Assembly (NCBI GenBank): GCA_964571135.1
Contig: CAZMZW010000005.1
Span: 102,129 to 166,128, forward strand
Reading direction: 5' to 3'
From: CAZMZW01 sp964571135
GTDB lineage: Bacteria; Chloroflexota; Anaerolineae; Anaerolineales; Anaerolineaceae
Length of the DNA stretch: 64,000 nucleotides
The notes under the pieces were generated by a model. The model saw nothing but the letters and a program-made list of their open reading frames with translations. It was not told where the DNA came from and did no database searches. Made by a program: the position numbers and the translations under genes. Position 1 is the first letter of the stretch, and each line of letters begins with the position of its first letter. Of this stretch, positions 58,945 through 64,000 are shown one piece after another.

Positions 58945-61062
58945 ATGGCTGCTGTAAAAAGTAAGAACATTCTCGCGACGGTTGACGAGCTTCTGGCTGG
59001 AGCAGAACTCCAACCTCAATCCCGTGCCCTGTTGTTATTGCGCTTATGTCAATTTTCGATCGGTCTCGCGCCTGACCGATTAGAGCAGTACTGGCAATTA
59101 TTGCAGCCAATACAAAAAATCCTCCCGCCAGATATCCAGCCGGAGGTGAAAACCCTGCAGTCTTCTTTGGAAGAGTCTCTCCCTGCAGGTGCCAAGGGAT
59201 TTACCGCTGAAATGCTGGCTTTGGTTCATGAAGCTCGCCAGCAAACTGATCCACAGGCGATTAAAAGCCAATTGCTGGATTGTGAAACAAAGTTAAAAAA
59301 GCACTTCCTGCCTTTCGGCAAAGGTCCGGTCTGGGCGGCGCTGGTGGATGTCTGGCTCCCGCTTGACCGCTCTACTGCAATAAACCTGCTAAAAAATGTT
59401 TCTGGTGATCTTCAGGGAAACTTCTTAACCCGTATGAATCAGGCAAAACCCTTATCACCTGGCGAATGGGACCTCGTGATAGCGGCCGTTGGTAAGGGGA
59501 AAACCATTCAGGCGGTGGAAAAGATCCTCACCGATAATCGTCAATCCCTTGATCTTTCCAGCGCGGTTCTCGCCCAGTTAGCCGCGGCTCTCCGTGATTC
59601 CATGGTTCAATTGATGGCAACCAATAATCAGTCGGATATGGCGGGGAAATTTAAAAATTACGGCCAGCTTTTGATCCTGCACGCTAAAGGAAGTCAGGCA
59701 GCTCTCATCCCGGGGCTTTTGGAAGAACTTTATTCTCATGTGGCCAAAGGGAATTGGTTGGATCAACATTGGTTGGTTCGATTTGAATTGATTGGATCAA
59801 TTTTTAATTTTGGTCAATCGTTGAAACTGGCTGATCTGGAAGTACTAACCCCTGATTTTTTAAACCGCTTGATGGGTAGGACCCCTGAATATATGCTCAA
59901 TTTCCTTTATGCGGTTTGGGCAGGGTCGTTGACCGGGATTGGTCAGGTCGATTCTGCTTATACGGACTTGCAGACCAGAACAAAGCATGATCCAAACGCG
60001 GAAGCTTGGTTTCTGGTCGTGCTGGTCAAGCGCGGGATGGGTCTTGAAGCCATGGCGCTGGCCGAAAAATCACCTAATGCCCAGGCATTGATTCCCCGCT
60101 TGCGTCGGGCATGGATTTGCAGCCACCCGGAATCGATCGGAAAGACAATCACTCCGGCGGATATGGCCGGAGATCCGATTGGTGAGTTTCTTGCCCAGGG
60201 GAGCGCTGAGAAGAGGGCAGCTTATCTTAAATCCATGACCCGTCAGGGAGCAGTATCCGTCCCTGGGGCGATGTGGGCAGGAGCCGGGACTGAGGATCAA
60301 ACGGAAGGAGTGCGCGGTTTTTGGAGCTTTCTCACTGCCAGTCATAAGACCTCAGAACAAATCATCCAGGAATATTTAAAGCTCAACGCTCTCTATTCTT
60401 CCTACCGCAAGGATACGCGTAAAGAAGATCAGTTTTCTGAAACTTTGCGAATCGATGGTTTTGGGAATTACCGCTACGAGGATTTGGATAATGCCATGCT
60501 CACTGCTCTGGTGGTCTGGGGGGATCAGGAACCCCAGCAGGTGAAGTCAGTGCTGCAGGCAATGTGGAATGCAATCCGGCCGGATGATCCAATTCTCATG
60601 GTGGATTGGCTGCGCAATGCCATTATGACCCGCTGTGTGAATATCTTTTCTGCGGACCTGAGCGTGCTTAACCAGGATTATCTTGCCTGGCTTAAAAAAG
60701 AATTGGTGGATAAAGGCCGCCAGTGGCAATTTGGCAAGACGACCCTTACTTTGCGTTATCCGAATACTGCTCTGCTGCAGTTCAGCATCATTGCTGCTAG
60801 TACCATCAATATTATTTCGCCGCAGAGGCGCGACCAGATTCTGATTTATGGGTTGGAAAAATATGAAGCCAACCCAGCGCTGGTTGAATCTGCAGCCCAG
60901 TTGTACAACTCAGGCAAAGAATTATTGGATCTTAAACCGCCTATCGCCCTAAAACCAAATCTTCTTTCCGCTTGGCAGGATGGCATCATAAAGAATGCGC
61001 TTCTCCCTATGATTGAAGCGTTGATATTAAGTGCGGCAGAGAAGCCACAAAAAAAGGAATGA
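58945..61062 (+). CDS. Large alpha-helical protein of unknown function
   Basis: 705 aa, GAGGAATT upstream of the ATG. No signal peptide, membrane helix or catalytic motif. The sequence is Leu/Ala-rich and helical throughout, with hairpin-like segments (ALLLLRLCQFSIGLAPDRLEQYWQLLQPIQ and AWFLVVLVKRGMGLEAMALAEKSPNAQALIPRLRRAW) that recall TPR/HEAT solenoids without a clear consensus. Trp residues recur at segment ends. It is probably cytoplasmic and protein-binding. The gene stands alone behind a spacer with a palindromic candidate operator. I do not recognise the family. Confidence 0.7.
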   Translation: MAAVKSKNILATVDELLAGAELQPQSRALLLLRLCQFSIGLAPDRLEQYWQLLQPIQKILPPDIQPEVKTLQSSLEESLPAGAKGFTAEMLALVHEARQQTDPQAIKSQLLDCETKLKKHFLPFGKGPVWAALVDVWLPLDRSTAINLLKNVSGDLQGNFLTRMNQAKPLSPGEWDLVIAAVGKGKTIQAVEKILTDNRQSLDLSSAVLAQLAAALRDSMVQLMATNNQSDMAGKFKNYGQLLILHAKGSQAALIPGLLEELYSHVAKGNWLDQHWLVRFELIGSIFNFGQSLKLADLEVLTPDFLNRLMGRTPEYMLNFLYAVWAGSLTGIGQVDSAYTDLQTRTKHDPNAEAWFLVVLVKRGMGLEAMALAEKSPNAQALIPRLRRAWICSHPESIGKTITPADMAGDPIGEFLAQGSAEKRAAYLKSMTRQGAVSVPGAMWAGAGTEDQTEGVRGFWSFLTASHKTSEQIIQEYLKLNALYSSYRKDTRKEDQFSETLRIDGFGNYRYEDLDNAMLTALVVWGDQEPQQVKSVLQAMWNAIRPDDPILMVDWLRNAIMTRCVNIFSADLSVLNQDYLAWLKKELVDKGRQWQFGKTTLTLRYPNTALLQFSIIAASTINIISPQRRDQILIYGLEKYEANPALVESAAQLYNSGKELLDLKPPIALKPNLLSAWQDGIIKNALLPMIEALILSAAEKPQKKE

Positions 61063-61316
61063 ACAAAAACGGAAAGCGTAGACCCTTTGAGTAATGAGCA
61101 TCGACCTGCGGGATTGAGGGAAGAAAAACCTCCGATATCACCTTCCATTTCTTGAGAGGTAGCTAGGCGGGAGTCTTTTCTTTGGTATCCATGTATTGAA
61201 CTACGCATCGCAAATCATGGAAAGGTGTTTAATTGAATATATATTCCACTTTTACAATTTCTCTTCAACCATCGGTTTCTTTGCTTCAGTGGTGGAGGGA
61301 AATAAAGGAGGTATAA

Positions 61317-62501
61317 ATGTTTTTCCGAAATTCATTAATGAAAATATTTTCCTTTGTAATAATGCTCAGTCCGCTCATAGCGATTGGTAGTAATCCGGTG
61401 GCAAAATCAGGTGATGCCATCCAGTTTTCTCCTAGTGAAAAACAGGTTTTCTCCTCTCTTGAGGATTTTCAGACTGGTGAATTCTCTGCCAGTAATATCC
61501 TGCCGTCCTTGATGGGACTGGCTGCGGATACATCTGACTTTGATAGCGATGGAATCCACGACCACGACGAACTTCTTTTTGCCCAGTGGTATGCACCACG
61601 GTTGATCTTCGACGAGGATGAATCTCAAAGTCTGATTAATGGGATGCTTCCCCTGTTTCAGGTGACGCCTGTTTGGGTAGCAGGACCGAAAGCAAACGAA
61701 AGGTATATCAAGCAAATCATTGTCACCTATGTTTTCCTTTATGAAAAGGATAAAGGAGCGGATATTAATGGCTGTTATGGGATTGTTTCCGGTCTTTGGG
61801 ATGCGCTTAACCTTTTTGCATTGTTCCCGCAAATTTCTCAAAAAGATGTACTGTCAATTAAAACCGGCCATTGTGGTGATACTGAAACTTTCAAGGTGTA
61901 TTTGGATTATTCATTGTCTAATAAAAGTTGGACTCCCGCCAGTGTAAAAATACACCGACATGGCGAAACAAAAGGACCTTATACATGGCAAAGCCTGGAA
62001 CGAACCACTATTGCCGCGGGTAAAAGCGGATGTCAGGCAAGTTTTGGCAACTGCTATCACCCAACCATCTATGTCTCCCAGAATAAACACGCCATGTATA
62101 CTACCTTGACAGGGGCAGGTGTTGGTTGTGAAACGGTGGGGTCTAAGAAAATCAGCAAATGGGGGATTGGCTGCACTATTTCTTGGGAGGATTGCGACTC
62201 AAGTAACTCGGATGATAAGGTCATCCCATCGATTCTGGATGCCCAGAATGTAGGAGAGTCAGGACATTATCGCTACACCAAAGTTTCCTCAACGAAGGTG
62301 AAGAATTCTGATAAATACCCCGGAGAATGGATCTGGCCTGATACTTCCAATCCTAACAACACACTGGATGACGTTTTTTGTGGTGGTTATACGTTATCCT
62401 CATGCAGTTCAACAGGCTGTGCCGGCTCGCTTTCCGGAAAATGGCAAAAATTTGATTTTTCCGCTTACAACAAGATTTATTCTTATCGATCTGTCATGTA
62501 A
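61317..62501 (+). CDS. Secreted Cys-rich protein, Vps62-like
   Basis: 394 aa, excellent AAAGGAGG upstream. N-terminal signal peptide (about 1-24). A short DSDGIHDHDELLFAQ stretch looks like a calcium-binding (dockerin/thrombospondin type 3-like) motif. The body, APRLIFDEDESQ, GHCGDTETFKVYLDY, VKIHRHG, YHPTIYVSQNKHAMY and GCETVGSKK, resembles the Vps62-like family of secreted proteins, with a Cys-rich C-terminus (CGGYTLSSCSSTGCAG). The function of that family in bacteria is unknown. Family assignment is by pattern only. Confidence 0.65.
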   Translation: MFFRNSLMKIFSFVIMLSPLIAIGSNPVAKSGDAIQFSPSEKQVFSSLEDFQTGEFSASNILPSLMGLAADTSDFDSDGIHDHDELLFAQWYAPRLIFDEDESQSLINGMLPLFQVTPVWVAGPKANERYIKQIIVTYVFLYEKDKGADINGCYGIVSGLWDALNLFALFPQISQKDVLSIKTGHCGDTETFKVYLDYSLSNKSWTPASVKIHRHGETKGPYTWQSLERTTIAAGKSGCQASFGNCYHPTIYVSQNKHAMYTTLTGAGVGCETVGSKKISKWGIGCTISWEDCDSSNSDDKVIPSILDAQNVGESGHYRYTKVSSTKVKNSDKYPGEWIWPDTSNPNNTLDDVFCGGYTLSSCSSTGCAGSLSGKWQKFDFSAYNKIYSYRSVM

Positions 62502-62740
62502 ACAACTTTTCATCAATATGCCGTGGAGATGACAAGAGTCATCCAAACCTGATTTCTTGAAAAGATCTCAGAATAGGATTTGCCTCAATCTAAACGCAAA
62601 GATTGCTTCACCATTCACCTTATGGATTTTTGGGAATGATGTCTGGTTTTTTATTAAAATGAAACAGAATATTTCTGTGCCTGTTTGTTCTTCATACAGG
62701 AAACTGGGGTGCAGGCCTCAAACCCGATTGCTATATAGTC

Positions 62741-62989
62741 TCATCCTCCGCTGAAGAGGAATACCAGGGTGGCGAGGCCTATCACAAATGCAATCACTGG
62801 CACAAGTAGGAGTTTTAAATATTCCTTGTAAACGATCGCGCAGATGCCAAACCCGACTGCCCCAAAAATGGGGAAATTTAATGGTCCATTGCTTAGAAAA
62901 GAAAGGGAATCCGGAACGTGGCCCACAATGGCTAACCCAATGATTCCACCAACAACAAAAGATAAAAAATAAATTAATGCTTTCTTCAT
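62741..62989 (-). CDS. Small integral membrane protein
   Basis: 82 aa with three predicted helices: ALIYFLSFVVGGIIGLAIVG, FPIFGAVGFGICAIVY and LLLVPVIAFVIGLATLVFLF. AAGGAGAATAGC before the ATG is a good ribosome site, which argues for a real gene. No family recognised. It stands alone on the minus strand between two plus-strand secreted-protein genes. Confidence 0.7.
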   Translation of the reverse strand: MKKALIYFLSFVVGGIIGLAIVGHVPDSLSFLSNGPLNFPIFGAVGFGICAIVYKEYLKLLLVPVIAFVIGLATLVFLFSGG

Positions 62990-63174
62990 GCTATTCTCCT
63001 TGTTTGCAATGGTTCCGATTTAGTGATTTGAATAGTATATCTTATGCGCAAGGGTTCAATCTTAAAAAATGGCAAAAAAGCATTGAATCATTCCCTCGAG
63101 GAGATGGAGTTTAACTGAATCCTTCATTTGATCTAAAGTTTTGTGTTAAGATATCTGCAAAGGAGTTTTATTTA

Positions 63175-63873
63175 ATGAAGAAATCATTTTTTGTTTTCGT
63201 TGCCGCCCTTTTTCTCTTGAGTGCCCTTCTGGTATCTTGTTCACCCACTCCCCTGACTGCCGATCAGGTAATCCAAAAAATGGCGCAAAATGGCAAGAAC
63301 CTGAAAACTGGCCATTTGCAGATGGATTTGAATATGACAGTTGGCACTGAATCTGTGAAAATAACCACCACCGGGGTTTACGAAAACCCGGATAGATCTT
63401 ATTTGACCGTATCGTTGTTGGGTCAATCCTTGCAGGTGCTTTCCCTATCGGCAACCGAAATATATCAGCGTGCCAGTGAAACGGATGCCTGGGTTAAATC
63501 GAATGCGGGAGCTTCGGCTCAGGCTGGCAATATATATGATTTCACCAAGAATCCCGAACAATTACTTAAATATTACTCGAATGCCAAATTACTGCCTGAA
63601 GAAAGCGTGGATGGGATCCCCGCCAGCTACCATGTCAGTTTTGACCTGGATGTAGCCGGCATGATAAAAGCATCTGGTGTCGATGCTGCTACACTTGCGC
63701 AGGTTGAATTCAAGGGTCCCGCCCAGGTGGAAGCCTGGATCGGCAAAACCGATTTCTTTACCCAAAAACAAATTTCAAAGTTCATCATGGCTGCCAGCGG
63801 GCAGGAAATCACCATGGAAGTGATCGTTTCCCAGACCGAGGTCAACAAACCAGTGGTAATTCCCACACCCTAA
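63175..63873 (+). CDS. LppX/LprAFG-like lipoprotein
   Basis: 232 aa, AAAGGAG upstream. Lipoprotein signal with lipobox LVSC (Cys22). The mature domain TADQVIQKMAQNGKNLKTGHLQMDLNMTV..., then YENPDRSYLTVSLLGQSLQVL, EIYQRASETDAWVKSN and a late VEAWIGKTDFFTQKQISKF, matches the LppX_LprAFG fold, a lipid-binding U-shaped beta-sheet. In mycobacteria these carry lipids across the envelope. It could bind or move a membrane lipid here. It stands alone at the window end. Confidence 0.82.
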   Translation: MKKSFFVFVAALFLLSALLVSCSPTPLTADQVIQKMAQNGKNLKTGHLQMDLNMTVGTESVKITTTGVYENPDRSYLTVSLLGQSLQVLSLSATEIYQRASETDAWVKSNAGASAQAGNIYDFTKNPEQLLKYYSNAKLLPEESVDGIPASYHVSFDLDVAGMIKASGVDAATLAQVEFKGPAQVEAWIGKTDFFTQKQISKFIMAASGQEITMEVIVSQTEVNKPVVIPTP

Positions 63874-63919
63874 TCTGCTTTTCGAACCCCTATTCTTGAG
63901 CGTAGATTCCTTTTCTCGT

Positions 63920-63950
63920 TCCTCCCCCTATGTTTAGGGGGATCGCGAAG
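63920..63950. repeat. Dispersed hairpin repeat, CTCCCCC...GGGGGATCGCGAAG type
   Basis: CTCCCCCTA pairs with TAGGGGGA around TGTT, then TCGCGAAG, as at 55351. It lies 46 nt after the LppX-like stop and may end its transcript. Confidence 0.65.
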
Positions 63951-64000
63951 ATACCGTCTTAAATGTCAAGAGCAAAAATAAAATCAGGATGAATAAACCG

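Noticed and set aside
1..64000. CRISPR arrays, tRNA or rRNA genes, prophage, classical defence systems
   Set aside because: No regularly spaced repeats, cloverleaf sequences, conserved rRNA text, phage structural genes, or nuclease/helicase defence genes were found by reading the gaps and the proteins.

Overview
The window looks like the chromosome of a Chloroflexota bacterium, most likely Anaerolineae-like. This is an inference from gene content: a Tad pilus locus without an outer-membrane secretin, a CIRCE-controlled groESL, several Thr/Pro-rich TPR proteins with an N-terminal anchor, many short lipoproteins, a CarD regulator and an LppX-like lipoprotein. I saw no rRNA, tRNA, CRISPR array, phage genes or intact insertion sequence.

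Layout. 1-9.8 kb: end of an unknown gene, then a Tad (type IVc) pilus assembly operon (two TadE-like pseudopilins, TadG-like, CpaB, TadZ/CpaE, TadB, TadC, a TPR membrane protein, CpaF). 9.9-13.1 kb: two polytopic glycosyltransferase-like membrane proteins and a DUF192 protein, then a decayed ABC ATPase fragment. 13.4-14.6 kb: a URO-D family protein. 14.6-20 kb (minus): a BMP/nucleoside-type ABC importer. 20.2-25.7 kb (plus, divergent from the importer): phosphotriesterase-like enzyme, PF07090 amidotransferase-like protein, YjbQ-type protein, double-SIS protein and two tandem PfkB-like proteins that both carry GAGN where the family has catalytic GAGD. 25.8-30.1 kb (minus): udp, amidohydrolase, trmD, MFS transporter and cdd, in effect a nucleoside-salvage operon with trmD inside it. 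30.3-34 kb: a membrane protein and two paralogous TPR proteins. 34-37 kb: groES-groEL with a perfect CIRCE, then a parvulin lipoprotein. 37-38.6 kb: intergenic repeats and a lipoprotein. 38.6-41.2 kb (minus): macro-domain protein, SpoU methyltransferase and DUF711 protein with 4-nt overlaps. 41.3-42.8 kb (minus): infC, rpmI, rplT, where infC must start at AUU. 42.8-52.3 kb: DUF2877, a glycosidase-like lipoprotein, DUF1576, a TolB-like propeller, an orphan UlaA-type PTS IIC, a secreted HExxH protein and a BamE-like lipoprotein. 52.3-64 kb: a pseudogene, CarD, thioredoxin, a PHB-depolymerase-like esterase, a class II aldolase homologue, an APC-Usp fusion, a 705-aa unknown, a secreted Cys-rich protein, a small membrane protein and an LppX-like lipoprotein, separated by short dispersed repeats.

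Working together. The importer (14.6-20 kb) and the enzyme cluster (20.2-25.7 kb) share one divergent control region, so they probably take up and degrade one sugar- or nucleoside-like compound. The adjoining udp/cdd/MFS operon fits nucleoside salvage. This is the best candidate for an undescribed pathway. Six genes have a -10 box 6-9 nt before the start codon and no Shine-Dalgarno, which suggests that leaderless mRNAs are common here; several starts were chosen on that basis.
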